Notes: generated from the letters alone by a model not told the origin. A stretch of DNA of 64,000 nt from Acinetobacter gandensis (GCF_001678755.1 NZ_LZDS01000029.1:62001-126000), one strand, 5' to 3'. Numbered from the stretch's first letter, positions 36,257 to 46,050 are shown. A program made the numbers and translations.

Positions 36257-37344
36257 TAGCCACCATTCTGCTGTGCTAATAATGCCAATTGATCAGCCTG
36301 ATATTCACGATGTAAGCTATCTAACAATTCGGTTAAATCACCTTCCATTACGCTATCTAACTTATATAAGGTTAGGTTAATACGGTGATCAGTCATACGA
36401 CCTTGCGGATAGTTATAAGTACGAATACGCTCTGAACGGTCACCTGAACCCACCAAGTCACGGCGCATTTCAGACGTTGCAGCATCAGCAGCCGCACGTT
36501 TGGCATTTTCTAAACGTGATACCAATAACGCCATGGCCTTAGCTTTGTTTTTATGTTGTGAACGTTCGTCCTGACATTCAACTACTGTACCTGTTGGTAA
36601 GTGTGTAATACGTACCGCTGAATCAGTTTTGTTAATGTGCTGACCACCTGCTCCAGATGCACGGTAAGTATCAATACGAAGTTCAGACGAATTAATTTCG
36701 ACTGTCGTATCTACATCAATTTCAGGCAGAATCGCAACAGTACATGCAGAAGTATGAACACGACCTTGCGACTCAGTCGCAGGTACACGTTGTACACGAT
36801 GAGCACCGCTTTCAAACTTCAAACGACCGTAAACGCCTTCGCCATTAATTAGGCAAATAACTTCTTTATAGCCGCCATGCTCACCTTCATTTTCTGAAAG
36901 CACTTCAATACGCCAGCCTTGCGACTCAGCATATTTACTATACATACGGTACAAGTCACCTGAGAAAATTGCAGCCTCATCACCACCCGTTCCCGCACGA
37001 ATTTCCAAATACGCAGAGTTGGCATCGTTCGGATCTTTTGGAATCATTAAAATATTTAAATCAGCTTCAAGCTGCGCAATCAAAGCTTTATTTTCTTTGA
37101 TTTCCTCAACTGCCATTTCTTTAAAGTCTGGATCCGTTAGCATCATTTCAGCAGTTTCAATATCTTCTTCAGCTTGACGATATTTTTTCCAAACATCAGT
37201 AATTTCGGATAAATCACTATGCTCACGTGACAATTGACGGAAGCGCTTATTGTCAGAAATGACTTCTATATCCGCCAATAATGCATTTAATTCTTCGTGA
37301 CGGTCAGAGAGTTGATCTAATCGTAAACGTAACGATTCTTTCAT
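36256..37344 (-). CDS. prfA: Peptide chain release factor 1
   Basis: This 362-residue protein terminates translation at UAA and UAG. The stop-codon reading tripeptide is the PAT of [14 protein letters not shown], and the hydrolysis motif GGQ is in [20 protein letters not shown] near residue 233. Length matches the usual 360. It is followed in the same transcript by prmC. Confidence 0.97.
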   Translation of the reverse strand: MKESLRLRLDQLSDRHEELNALLADIEVISDNKRFRQLSREHSDLSEITDVWKKYRQAEEDIETAEMMLTDPDFKEMAVEEIKENKALIAQLEADLNILMIPKDPNDANSAYLEIRAGTGGDEAAIFSGDLYRMYSKYAESQGWRIEVLSENEGEHGGYKEVICLINGEGVYGRLKFESGAHRVQRVPATESQGRVHTSACTVAILPEIDVDTTVEINSSELRIDTYRASGAGGQHINKTDSAVRITHLPTGTVVECQDERSQHKNKAKAMALLVSRLENAKRAAADAATSEMRRDLVGSGDRSERIRTYNYPQGRMTDHRINLTLYKLDSVMEGDLTELLDSLHREYQADQLALLAQQNGG

Positions 37345-37711
37345 TTTTCAAAAAATCTCAATACACAGGCTCATCCGCCAATAATGCACGGTTATGCCAA
37401 ATTCAAAATAATGCGGCTAGTTTACCGACTCTAGATTGGAAATGACATATTATTTATTCCAAGCATTGCTTTAAGCCCTGATTTTAGGAAGTGTGAACTG
37501 CATCACTCCTACTTTTCTCCACAAAGTTGCTGCTAATTTCGGCATATTCACTGCTATATTCACATTATTAATAAAACTCATACAAAGTGGTCACTCAAAG
37601 CATCAAATAAGGATAAAGCTCTCCATATTTATGCAGAAGTTATTTGTTACATTTAGCTCCATCGAATTGATGAAAAATAATAGTCCTGAACTTTGGGACA
37701 TGGAGTGAACG
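37345..37711. other. Intergenic region before the glycine-zipper genes
   Basis: About 370 bases between prfA and the first glycine-zipper gene. A 71-codon frame at 37493-37708 lacks any coding signature. Near the right end GTCC (37682-) can pair with GGAC, and GGGACATGGAG overlaps the ribosome site of the next gene, recalling an ACA-x-GGA site. Confidence 0.4.
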
Positions 37712-38143
37712 ATGAAACTGAATACTCTTTTAATGACAGCGACTTTAGCGACTGCTTCTATGTTCACTGTTTCTGCTCAAGCAGATAGTACAACTCGCGT
37801 TGCAGCTGCAAGTGCGCTCGGTAGTGTTGCAGGTACTGCAATTGGTAAAAACATGGGCGGTAATACTGGTGCAACAATCGGTGCTGCTTTAGGTGGTGCA
37901 GGTGGTGCTGCTGTAGCAAGTAACAAACGCAACCGTACTGAATCAGCTATTGGTGGTGCATTAGGTGGCGGTACAGGTTACACCGTTGGCAAAAGCATGG
38001 GTGGCACAAACGGTGGTTACATCGGTTCTGCTCTAGGTGCTGCTGGTGGTGCTGCTTTAGGTAATAAAATCTCTAAAGACAAAGCTTACGACAAGCAACA
38101 ACAGCGTAAATACTACAAAAAACACCGTCGTAACCGTCACTAA
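37712..38143 (+). CDS. Glycine-zipper secreted protein, paralogue 1
   Basis: A 143-residue protein. Signal peptide MKLNTLLMTATLATASMFTVSAQA, then a glycine- and alanine-rich repeat region with GxxxG spacing (ALGSVAGTAIGKNMGG, GATIGAALGGAGGA, ESAIGGALGGGTGY, NGGYIGSALGAAGGA). It closes with a very basic, Tyr- and His-rich tail (QQRKYYKKHRRNRH). Glycine-zipper proteins of this kind associate with or insert in membranes. It is followed by a close paralogue. GGAG lies 9 bases before the ATG. Function unknown. Confidence 0.85.
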   Translation: MKLNTLLMTATLATASMFTVSAQADSTTRVAAASALGSVAGTAIGKNMGGNTGATIGAALGGAGGAAVASNKRNRTESAIGGALGGGTGYTVGKSMGGTNGGYIGSALGAAGGAALGNKISKDKAYDKQQQRKYYKKHRRNRH

Positions 38144-38451
38144 TCAAATGTAGTCATGCTGTAGTCTTAAACTCATTACAGTACTGATCAAGAAAAGCAC
38201 CTTCGGGTGCTTTTTTAGCATTTTCAGATTAATACATAGATCACAACACTACGCTGTTGTCATTCCCGCAAGCGTCTTCTCTTTATTTAGATAGCAGTTG
38301 TAGTAAAACAAATATGTATAAATTCGGCAGATAAAATTACACAGTTCTTACTTAAATATCAAAATCATTTACAGCCTCTTCCACATCTTCACTAAGTGTT
38401 TTTCTATATTGGTATCAACAGATAAACAACGTACTTCGTCAGGAGTTCAAA
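38144..38451. other. Spacer between the glycine-zipper paralogues
   Basis: A terminator at the left, then about 235 bases without coding potential; the promoter of the second paralogue should be here. Confidence 0.5.
38193..38216 (+). terminator. Terminator of glycine-zipper gene 1
   Basis: AAAAGCACC, UUCG-type tetraloop TTCG, GGTGC followed by T6. Nearly the same hairpin ends the second paralogue. Confidence 0.9.
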
Positions 38452-38979
38452 ATGAAAATCAATAAAATTCTATTTAGTGCAGCAATTGCAGCTTCAGCTT
38501 TAACAATGACTGCAACACACGCTGGTAACAGCACAAATACTGCACTGACTTCTGCTTTAGGTGGCGTTGTTGGTGCTGCTATTGGTAACCAAGTTGGCGG
38601 TCAAACTGGCGCTATGATTGGTTCAGCAATTGGTGGTGGCGCTGGTGCAGCGGCTGCGTCAAATAAGCGTGACCGTAATGGTGCAATTATTGGTGGTGCA
38701 CTCGGTGGTGCCGGTGGTTATACTGTAGGTAAAAATATGGCTGGTACCAATGGTGGTTATATTGGTGCAGCTTTAGGTTCAGCTGGTGGTTCAGCCCTCG
38801 GCAAAAAAGTATCTGAAGACCGTCGATATGATGATCGCTATGATAGCCGTTATGATGATCGTTATGACCGTCGCTATAACAGCCGTGGCTACCGTACCAA
38901 TAACTACAGTTACAATGATCGAAACTACCGTAAAGACAATGGCCGTCACTTAGGCTGGTATAAAAACGGTAAACGCTAA
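38452..38979 (+). CDS. Glycine-zipper secreted protein, paralogue 2
   Basis: A 175-residue protein. Signal peptide MKINKILFSAAIAASALTMTATHA is followed by the same zipper pattern as the neighbour (ALGGVVGAAIGNQVGG, GAMIGSAIGGGAGA, NGAIIGGALGGAGGY, NGGYIGAALGSAGGS). The C-terminal tail differs: a DR/YD-rich repeat, RRYDDRYDSRYDDRYDRRYN, with alternating charges. Tandem duplication followed by tail divergence is the simplest explanation. AGGAG precedes the ATG. Function unknown; envelope location likely. Confidence 0.85.
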   Translation: MKINKILFSAAIAASALTMTATHAGNSTNTALTSALGGVVGAAIGNQVGGQTGAMIGSAIGGGAGAAAASNKRDRNGAIIGGALGGAGGYTVGKNMAGTNGGYIGAALGSAGGSALGKKVSEDRRYDDRYDSRYDDRYDRRYNSRGYRTNNYSYNDRNYRKDNGRHLGWYKNGKR

Positions 38980-39002
38980 TTTATAAATAAATGACTCTAT
39001 CT

Positions 39003-39026
39003 AAGCACCTTCGGGTGCTTTTTTAT
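39003..39026 (+). terminator. Terminator of glycine-zipper gene 2
   Basis: AAGCACC, TTCG, GGTGCTT followed by a T-rich run. Confidence 0.9.
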
Positions 39027-39081
39027 TTTTACAAACAAGTTATTTAAGTTGATTCAAAACGACCTATAGATCTATACATAA

Positions 39082-39135
39082 ATATCGAATTTTATCGATA
39101 TACTTATCACCCCATATATCGTATTATCTCGATAT
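39082..39135. promoter_or_regulatory. Twin palindromic operator before the flavin oxidoreductase gene
   Basis: Two copies of the perfect inverted repeat ATATCG-N8-CGATAT occur at 39082-39101 and 39116-39135, 34 bases apart centre to centre (about three helical turns), just before the ATG at 39156. A -10-like TATACT (39099-39104) overlaps the first copy. The size and symmetry fit a dimeric repressor of the ArsR, TetR or MarR kind. No regulator gene is adjacent. Confidence 0.65.
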
Positions 39136-39155
39136 AGAACTATTCGAGAGAAAAC

Positions 39156-40163
39156 ATGCGTACTCTATCCGAGACAAAATTTTCCATCCTAGAACTCGCA
39201 CCTGTACGTGACGACAAATCCATTGCATTTTCGCTTCAGCATGCACTTGAACTGGCTCAAAAAGCTGAAGATCTAGGCTACGAAAGACTTTGGCTTGCAG
39301 AACACCATAATATGGACGGTATTGCGAGTTCAGCAACAGCTGTGTTGTTGGGCTACTTGCTTGCAAATACCAAACACATAAAATTAGGTTCGGGTGGCAT
39401 CATGCTCCCTAACCATGCACCACTTGTTGTGGCTGAACAATTTGGCACACTAGAAACACTATATCCTGGGCGAATTGAATTAGGCTTAGGACGTGCACCT
39501 GGCACAGATCAAATTACCATGCGTGCCCTACGCCGTGGTCGACAAGAAACTGAAGAACAATTCCCACAAGATGTATTAGAAATTTTACAGTATTTTAAAG
39601 TACCTGAAGCCAATCAACGTATTGTTGCGACACCGGGACAAAACACCCATGTTCCAGTGTGGTTATTAGGCTCTAGTCTATTTAGCGCACAACTTGCTGC
39701 CCGTTTAGGTCTACCGTATTCATTTGCCTCTCACTTTGCACCACGCATGTTAGGTCAAGCCATTCAACTTTATCGTGAAAACTTCCAAGCTTCAGAATAT
39801 TTAGATAAACCTTATGTTTCAATGGGCGTACCAACGGTTGTTGCAGAAACAGATGAAGAAGCTGAATATTTAGCAACGAGTGCTTACCAACGTGTATTGG
39901 GACTGATGCGTGGACAAAGCTTAAAATTAAAAGCTCCTGTTCAAAGCATGCAAGGGCTTTGGTCTCCTGCAGAAAAAATGTCAGTAGATAACTTCTATGC
40001 AATGGGACAGGTTGGCTCACATGCCAAAGTCAAAACAGGCTTAGAACGTTTGCTCAATAAGTATGATGTCGATGAATTCATTTTTACATGCGACATCTAC
40101 GACACTGATAAACGAATCGAAAACTTTAGTCGTTTAATGGAAATTAAAAATGATCTAAATTAA
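39156..40163 (+). CDS. Luciferase-like (LLM class) flavin-dependent oxidoreductase
   Basis: This 335-residue TIM-barrel enzyme of the bacterial luciferase-like family uses FMN or F420 in general. It has [11 protein letters not shown] at the start, the family signature [76 protein letters not shown], and [31 protein letters not shown]. It is the MsnO8/YhbW-like monooxygenase branch. Substrate unknown. It is a single-gene unit behind two matching palindromes, so it is probably induced by release of a repressor. Confidence 0.9.
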   Translation: MRTLSETKFSILELAPVRDDKSIAFSLQHALELAQKAEDLGYERLWLAEHHNMDGIASSATAVLLGYLLANTKHIKLGSGGIMLPNHAPLVVAEQFGTLETLYPGRIELGLGRAPGTDQITMRALRRGRQETEEQFPQDVLEILQYFKVPEANQRIVATPGQNTHVPVWLLGSSLFSAQLAARLGLPYSFASHFAPRMLGQAIQLYRENFQASEYLDKPYVSMGVPTVVAETDEEAEYLATSAYQRVLGLMRGQSLKLKAPVQSMQGLWSPAEKMSVDNFYAMGQVGSHAKVKTGLERLLNKYDVDEFIFTCDIYDTDKRIENFSRLMEIKNDLN

Positions 40164-40172
40164 GTAATTACT

Positions 40173-40222
40173 CAGTCTAAACGTATAATGACTCATATCG
40201 CATTCAGCATACGTTTAGACTG
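40173..40222. repeat. Perfect 14-bp inverted repeat
   Basis: CAGTCTAAACGTAT (40173-40186) and ATACGTTTAGACTG (40209-40222) pair without mismatch across a 22-base spacer, ten bases after the oxidoreductase stop. No T-run follows, so it is not a standard terminator; it could still act as a 3' stabilising stem or a protein site. Confidence 0.6.
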
Positions 40223-40371
40223 ATTTGCATTTACTGTCCACCTTATCTCACTATTTTAATTCCCCAATATGTAGCGAAAGCATATTCCTTGGTTCCTTAA
40301 ATATTTGCTTTTCTAATTTTCCATCATGTATAAATATTAAACAGAAGCAAAATAAATGAGAAAACAAACAG

Positions 40372-40848
40372 ATGAGCCAATATATTAATAAACCAACACC
40401 CGCATTTATCGCAGCGAGTTGGTGCGCACTCATTTTAGGTGCAGTGGTATTTTGCATTGGTTTATTTAATGCAAATATGATGTTGAATGAGAAAGGCTTT
40501 TACCTGATTTTGTTGTTATATGGTCTATTTTCATCAGTGTCTTTACAAAAAATTATTCGTGACCGTTTAGAAGGCATGCAAGTAACCGCAATATATTTTG
40601 GACTGTGCTGAGCATCTGTCGTTATTTGCCTTGTACTTCTCGCGATAGGTTTATGGAATGCAGAACTTGCTTTAAGTGAAAAAGGTTTTTATATGATGGC
40701 TTTCTTAATGAGTTTGTTCGGTGCTGTTGCGGTACAAAAGAATATTCGAGATATGGATTATTTACGCACACATACAGATCAACCAGAACTGAAGCACTCA
40801 ACATCAAGTAGCATTGAATTTAAGCCACAAGATGATGAGCACAACTAA
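40372..40848 (+). pseudogene. yiaA: YiaA/YiaB-type inner membrane protein gene with in-frame TGA
   Basis: A 158-codon frame broken only by TGA at 40609-40611. The first half reads MSQYINKPTPAFIAASWCAL and has FNANMMLNEKGFYL and SLQKIIRDRLEGM. The second half has [22 protein letters not shown] and [13 protein letters not shown]. The two halves are the repeated two-helix units of the YiaA/YiaB family, in which Trp normally follows GLC at the broken site, so TGG to TGA is likely. The last 25 residues are a polar tail. As read, only the first unit (79 residues) would be made. Family function is unknown. Confidence 0.75.
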
Positions 40849-41120
40849 AGCACTGATTTATCTAAGCTATAATTCTTTTATGCAGGGATCTGTTTCTTTA
40901 TGCAGGTATATTTAGCGATATCTACTTTTTCTTCGACACATATACAAAAATAAAATTGGCACACTCTTAGAAATCTCAGAAAGACAAGTACCAAGCCAAT
41001 CAATTCCGCACAAAATGCATGACTCATCAGACTGAAAAAATCCTTTACCCATCCCTATGCATCGCCGAAGATATTCCTACCAACAATCCAACTAAAATAA
41101 AGAAAAGATAAGGAATAAAT

Positions 41121-41681
41121 ATGGCCAACAAGCAGGATGCAACACACCATATTTTTAACAATACAGCTGAAGATCTTGAGCACTTTAAAGGGACGATTGT
41201 TAGCTCAGACCAAATCAAAAGCTACGATTTTAAAAATCAAAAAATTGCCATTATTGGCATAGACCAGCACGTAGTTTCAGAACTTCATCACCTTTGTCAG
41301 GTCGCAGACAATATTATGGTCTATCAAATCAAACCTCAGTTTGTCCTACCACGTACCGAACGACTGCTGAATAAATTAATTCAACATCCTTTAATTGCGA
41401 AAAACCGTCGCTTATTCACTAATCGCGTCAAGAGCATCTTGGCTTTACGTTTTTTAGAAGATCAAGTTCCAAACCACTGGTTAAGACATTTACTAAGCCC
41501 AAATACGGCTATACAAAACAAAGTATTTCTTAAATCAGATCATTATTATGCTGCCTTGCAACAACCTAATTGCATCCTGAATACATGGCCAATTATTAAA
41601 ATTCAAGACTTTAAAATCACAGCTTTAGATGATCATACCTATGAATGTGATTTAATTATTCACTGCAATAGTCCAAAATAA
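41121..41681 (+). CDS. Degenerate flavin monooxygenase-like protein (vestigial Rossmann domain)
   Basis: This 186-residue protein aligns by eye with the second half of Baeyer-Villiger-type flavin monooxygenases. QKIAIIGIDQHVVSEL takes the place of the NADPH loop GxGATA, and MVYQIKPQFVLPR that of FQRSPTWVLP. Then come FLEDQVPNHWLRHLLSPN, KVFLKSDHYYAALQQPNC and, at the end, CDLIIHCN where DVIVLATG is usual. The nucleotide-binding glycines are lost and the N-terminal FAD domain is absent, so it cannot be a working monooxygenase. The frame is intact with a reasonable ribosome site (AGATAAGGA), so it may be a repurposed protein rather than debris. Confidence 0.65.
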   Translation: MANKQDATHHIFNNTAEDLEHFKGTIVSSDQIKSYDFKNQKIAIIGIDQHVVSELHHLCQVADNIMVYQIKPQFVLPRTERLLNKLIQHPLIAKNRRLFTNRVKSILALRFLEDQVPNHWLRHLLSPNTAIQNKVFLKSDHYYAALQQPNCILNTWPIIKIQDFKITALDDHTYECDLIIHCNSPK

Positions 41682-42570
41682 CAATTTTGTAATTACAAAG
41701 TAATCACAATTACATAACTTTTATAATATTTTTAATTAACAGTATTGTTGTTTGTTTTTATCTACTATCTGAGGATTTATAAGAGACTAATTATCTACTA
41801 GAAAACTTATGCTAGCCATGCCAAATTTCAAAACTGATCAAGCCAACTTTAAGCTACTATTCTTATTTGGCTACAATACAATTAGTGATCTGCATGTCAC
41901 ATGATTCACTATATAGTTAGTTTATACACAAAAATCGCCACCCTCTTCACTTAAATTAACGACCTAATTAAAGTGAATTTTTCATGTGAGATTTATGGCT
42001 AAACCTACTTCACCTGATACATCAAAATATTTTCTAAATGCTATTTCTTGAATAAATACCCCGAATTTAATCAACATTAAGGTCCTAAATTTTTCAAAAT
42101 CCGACATAAACGCTTTAAAATTTGTATAAATAACACCCTCATAAATTAAATAAATACCATCATACAAACAAATTAAGCAGCCATCTTGAATCATTTGATC
42201 ACCATTTAAACACTATTTGTATATTTTTTTAACAATCAACACTGCTGATTTGGCTATTTTTATATCAAATTTAAATTTTAGCTAGGAAATATCACACGAA
42301 AAAAAAAATTCATTTGGGGATAAAGCAATAGATTTTGCTTAATAAACCCATCAAAAATATCATTAAAATTAAACCCAAAAACCTATACAAATTCACTTAG
42401 TTTTTATGACTAAAAAGTGGATATTTTCTATGTAAAATAAATTGTTTTTTGATGAAATTTTAAACAACCTTTCAACATCAAATACATTGATAAAAGTCTT
42501 CAATAAAACCAATCAAAAAAATTATCTTTAATACAATTTTAGTATTATTTGTTGCATTTTTTTTATGATC
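41682..42570. other. AT-rich gene-poor stretch
   Basis: About 890 bases with very low GC and no gene I can support. A 70-codon minus-strand frame at 41982-42194 has a weak GGTG site and no family features. It contains an inverted repeat TTCACTTAAATTA/TAATTAAAGTGAA (41946-41958 and 41965-41977, one mismatch, 6-base loop) followed by T5, which looks like a plus-strand terminator, and A-rich tracts. A small RNA or horizontally acquired remnant is possible. Confidence 0.5.
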
Positions 42571-42598
42571 AAAGAGCCACCGAAATGGCTCTTTTTTT
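42571..42598. terminator. Hairpin terminator at the ppsR 3' end
   Basis: AAAGAGCCA (42571-42579), loop, TGGCTCTTT (42586-42594) with T7 on the plus strand and fewer T on the minus strand. It stands directly after the leftward ppsR stop but its T-run favours plus-strand termination, although no rightward gene is known within 890 bases. Confidence 0.75.
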
Positions 42599-42600
42599 GA

Positions 42601-43437
42601 TTAACCAATACGACGTTTTAATCCAGTCATTTGAAGTACACGAGTCGAAATTTCCTCAATAGACATCTCAGAAACATTCAAATATTTCAAACCTTCTGAA
42701 ATATAAATGCCTTCAATTGCGCGTAATTCCATTTGGCATTGGCTATAACTTGCGTAACGGCTGTTCGCTTTGCGTTCACTACGAATCGCTACAAGTCGCT
42801 CTGCGTCAATCATTAAGCCAAATAGTTTATGTTTATGCTCACGCAATACTGCCGGTAAACGGTTGTCGTCCAAGTCTTCTTCAGTTAGTGGATAGTTCGC
42901 AACACGAATACCAAATTGTAATGACAAGTAAATTGACGTTGGTGTTTTACCCGAACGAGAGACGCCAATCAAAATTAAATCTGCCTTATCATAATGACGT
43001 GTACGCGCACCATCATCGTTATCTAAAGCGAAATGTACTGCATCAATACGTGCTTTATAAGACTCAGAATCTGTTACCGCATGGGTTTGCCCGACTAAAG
43101 TCGTAGGTGCAGTACCCAATTCATCAGACAATTTACTAATAAGCCCTTCAAAAACATCAAGATTTATTGCATTTGCAGTATTAATAATGTCACGTACATA
43201 CGGGTCAACAAGCGTATCGAAAACCAGTGGCTTTTCACCATCTTGCTGCGCACGTAAGTTAATTTCTGCTACGACATTAGTCGCAGCTTCTTCAGAGCTA
43301 ATGTAAGGAATAATGTGGATATCAAAATCAACATGTGGAAACTGTGCTAACAGTGAATGACCAAGGGTTTCAGCAGTAATCGCAGTACCATCAGAAATAA
43401 AGAAAACACTACGCTTAATCTGTTTACCTTCCGACAT
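42601..43437 (-). CDS. ppsR: PEP synthase regulatory protein (kinase/pyrophosphorylase)
   Basis: This 278-residue DUF299 protein switches PEP synthase off by ADP-dependent threonine phosphorylation and on by phosphate-dependent removal. It opens RSVFFISDGTAITAETLGHSLLAQFP, with the P-loop LILIGVSRSGKTPTSIYLSLQFG near residue 155 and ANYPLTEEDL after it. It is divergent from its target ppsA across 153 bases, the usual arrangement. Confidence 0.95.
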   Translation of the reverse strand: MSEGKQIKRSVFFISDGTAITAETLGHSLLAQFPHVDFDIHIIPYISSEEAATNVVAEINLRAQQDGEKPLVFDTLVDPYVRDIINTANAINLDVFEGLISKLSDELGTAPTTLVGQTHAVTDSESYKARIDAVHFALDNDDGARTRHYDKADLILIGVSRSGKTPTSIYLSLQFGIRVANYPLTEEDLDDNRLPAVLREHKHKLFGLMIDAERLVAIRSERKANSRYASYSQCQMELRAIEGIYISEGLKYLNVSEMSIEEISTRVLQMTGLKRRIG

Positions 43438-43535
43438 TAAAATTCTCCTTAAACATTTGTCTTAGTGCTATATAATCTTTATAGTAAACCATCTTACATG
43501 ACTGTCACTTAGTAAAATCAAAATGCTAAGTTTTT

Positions 43536-43544
43536 TGTTATAAT
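43536..43544 (+). promoter_or_regulatory. Extended -10 promoter for ppsA
   Basis: TGTTATAAT (TGn plus a perfect TATAAT) lies 47 bases before the ppsA start; no good -35 is seen, which fits an extended -10 promoter. Confidence 0.5.
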
Positions 43545-43590
43545 TTCATGCCAAGATAGTGATTAATACTGCAAAAGTGGAGTAACAACT

Positions 43591-45969
43591 TTGGAAGCGC
43601 GCGTAATTGGTCTAGAAAAATTAGGGAAACACGACGTTGAACTCGTTGGTGGGAAAAACTCATCATTGGGCGAGATGATCAGCCATTTATCAAATGCTGG
43701 TGTATCGGTACCTGGTGGTTTTGCTACTACAGCTCAAGCATATCGTGAATTTCTCGAGCAAAGCGGCCTAAACGCTAAAATCAATGCTGAACTTGCAGCC
43801 TTGAATGTTGATGACGTAAATGCATTGGCTGAAACAGGCGCTAAAATCCGCCAATGGATTGTAGACACTCCGCTTACAGCAGAACTTGAAAAAGAAATCC
43901 GTGAAGCTTTCACAGTACTTTCAAACGGCAACCCTGAAATCGCGGTTGCCGTTCGTTCATCTGCTACTGCAGAAGACTTACCAGACGCTTCTTTCGCGGG
44001 CCAACAAGAAACTTTCTTGAACATCCGTGGTATCGACAATATTCTTGTTGCAATCAAAGAAGTGTTTGCATCACTTTATAATGACCGTGCTATTTCTTAC
44101 CGTGTTCACCAAAACTTTGCACATGACGTTGTTGCGTTATCTGCTGGTGTTCAACGTATGGTTCGCTCTGAAACAGGTGCAGCTGGTGTAATGTTTACAC
44201 TAGATACTGAATCTGGTTTCCGCGACGCAGTTTTCATCACAGCTTCTTATGGCTTGGGTGAAATGGTTGTACAAGGTGCTGTAAACCCTGACGAATTCTA
44301 TGTGTCTAAACCACTTCTTAATGCAGGCAAACATGCTGTATTACGTCGTAACCTTGGTTCTAAACATCAAAAAATGATTTATGGTGAAGAAGGCGCAGCT
44401 GGTAAATCAGTTGTTGTTGTTGATGTTGAAAAAGCGGATCGTCAGCAATTCGCTTTGAACGATCATGAACTTCAAGAACTTGCGAAACAAGCGTTAATCA
44501 TTGAAAACCATTACGGTTCTGCAATGGACATCGAATGGGCGAAAGACGGCGACGACGGTCAAATCTACATCGTTCAAGCACGTCCTGAAACTGTGAAGAG
44601 CCGCCAAAATGTAGGCACAATGGAACGTTACCTGCTTAAGCAAAAAGGCAACGTAATTTGTGAAGGTCGTTCAATCGGTCAACGTATTGGTTCTGGTCGC
44701 GTACGTATCGTAACTTCAATCAAAGAAATGGATAAAGTTCAAGACGGCGACGTACTTGTATCTGACATGACTGACCCAGATTGGGAACCAGTAATGAAAC
44801 GTGCTGCTGCGATTGTAACAAACCGTGGTGGTCGTACTTGTCACGCTGCAATCATTGCACGTGAGCTTGGTGTTCCAGCAATTGTTGGTTGTGGTAATGC
44901 GACTGAAGTATTGACTGATGGTCAAGAAGTGACTGTTTCTTGTGCTGAAGGTGATACAGGCTTTATTTACGAAGGCTCTTTGGATTTTGAAATCCAACGT
45001 AACTCGATTGAATCAATGCCTACTCTACCGTTCAAAATTATGATGAACGTAGGTAACCCTGACCGTGCATTTGACTTCGCTCAAATTCCAAACGAAGGTG
45101 TTGGTCTTGCACGTCTTGAATTCATCATCAACCGCATGATCGGTGTTCACCCTAAAGCACTACTTAACATTGACAGCCTTCCACGTGAAACTCGTGCTGC
45201 TGTAATGTCACGTACTGCTGGTTACGCATCACCTATCGAATTCTATGTTGAAAAACTAGTTGAAGGTATTTCTACGCTTGCTGCTGCTTTCGCTGACAAA
45301 CCAGTGATTGTTCGTATGTCTGACTTTAAGTCAAACGAATATGCGAACTTAATCGGTGGTAAGTTATACGAACCTGAAGAAGAAAACCCAATGTTGGGCT
45401 TCCGTGGTGCTAGCCGTTATGTGTCTGATAACTTCCGTGACTGCTTCGAATTAGAATGCCGCGCGTTGAAAAAAGCACGCGACGAAATGGGCTTAACTAA
45501 CATTCAAATCATGATTCCTTTCGTACGTACTGTTGCTGAAGCGAAACGTGTAATTGAATTATTAGCGCTTAACGGTCTTAAACGTGGTGAAAACGGTCTT
45601 AAAGTGATCATGATGTGTGAACTTCCGACCAACGCATTGTTGGCTGAACAGTTCCTTGAACACTTCGATGGTTTCTCTATCGGTTCTAACGACTTGACTC
45701 AGTTAACACTTGGTCTAGACCGCGACTCTGGTATCGTTTCTCACCTATTTGATGAACGTGATCCAGCGGTTAAAGCATTACTTTCTATGGCAATTCATGC
45801 TTGCCGTAAAGCGGGTAAATACGTAGGTATTTGTGGTCAAGGCCCTTCAGATCACCCTGATCTTGCACAATGGTTAATGGAACAAGGTATTGAATCTGTT
45901 TCACTTAACCCAGACTCAGTATTAGACACATGGTTCTTCCTTTCTGAAGAAAAAGCTCAACAAGCTTAA
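43591..45969 (+). CDS. ppsA: Phosphoenolpyruvate synthase
   Basis: This 792-residue enzyme makes PEP, AMP and phosphate from pyruvate and ATP, the entry to gluconeogenesis. It has the N-terminal ATP-grasp part ([24 protein letters not shown], the ATP-binding signature), the phosphohistidine domain with [21 protein letters not shown] (His about residue 418; the preceding Thr is the PpsR target), and the C-terminal PEP-binding barrel ([19 protein letters not shown] and ICGQGPSD). The start is a TTG at 43591 behind GGAG; codon usage is strongly biased, suggesting high expression. Confidence 0.97.
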   Translation: MEARVIGLEKLGKHDVELVGGKNSSLGEMISHLSNAGVSVPGGFATTAQAYREFLEQSGLNAKINAELAALNVDDVNALAETGAKIRQWIVDTPLTAELEKEIREAFTVLSNGNPEIAVAVRSSATAEDLPDASFAGQQETFLNIRGIDNILVAIKEVFASLYNDRAISYRVHQNFAHDVVALSAGVQRMVRSETGAAGVMFTLDTESGFRDAVFITASYGLGEMVVQGAVNPDEFYVSKPLLNAGKHAVLRRNLGSKHQKMIYGEEGAAGKSVVVVDVEKADRQQFALNDHELQELAKQALIIENHYGSAMDIEWAKDGDDGQIYIVQARPETVKSRQNVGTMERYLLKQKGNVICEGRSIGQRIGSGRVRIVTSIKEMDKVQDGDVLVSDMTDPDWEPVMKRAAAIVTNRGGRTCHAAIIARELGVPAIVGCGNATEVLTDGQEVTVSCAEGDTGFIYEGSLDFEIQRNSIESMPTLPFKIMMNVGNPDRAFDFAQIPNEGVGLARLEFIINRMIGVHPKALLNIDSLPRETRAAVMSRTAGYASPIEFYVEKLVEGISTLAAAFADKPVIVRMSDFKSNEYANLIGGKLYEPEEENPMLGFRGASRYVSDNFRDCFELECRALKKARDEMGLTNIQIMIPFVRTVAEAKRVIELLALNGLKRGENGLKVIMMCELPTNALLAEQFLEHFDGFSIGSNDLTQLTLGLDRDSGIVSHLFDERDPAVKALLSMAIHACRKAGKYVGICGQGPSDHPDLAQWLMEQGIESVSLNPDSVLDTWFFLSEEKAQQA

Positions 45970-45980
45970 TAAACTGTGTT

Positions 45981-46012
45981 AAAAAAAGACCCACACGTGG
46001 GTCTTTTTTTTT
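45981..46012 (+). terminator. Terminator of ppsA
   Basis: GACCCA (45988-45993), loop CACG, TGGGTC (45998-46003), A-run before and T-run after. Confidence 0.9.
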
Positions 46013-46050
46013 ATTTATACTTTTATAGACGTTTTTGAGACATTAGTTTT

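Noticed and set aside
37493..37708. 71-codon plus-strand frame before the glycine-zipper gene
   Set aside because: GTG start without a ribosome site in a promoter-like region; composition is that of random AT-rich DNA.
952..40848. UGA read as Trp or selenocysteine in the two TGA-interrupted genes
   Set aside because: Other genes here end in TGA (for example 20775-20777), Trp is encoded by TGG throughout, and no SECIS-like stem was seen after either TGA.
41982..42194. 70-codon minus-strand frame in the AT-rich stretch
   Set aside because: Only a weak GGTG site and no recognisable features; it is left as possible but unsupported.
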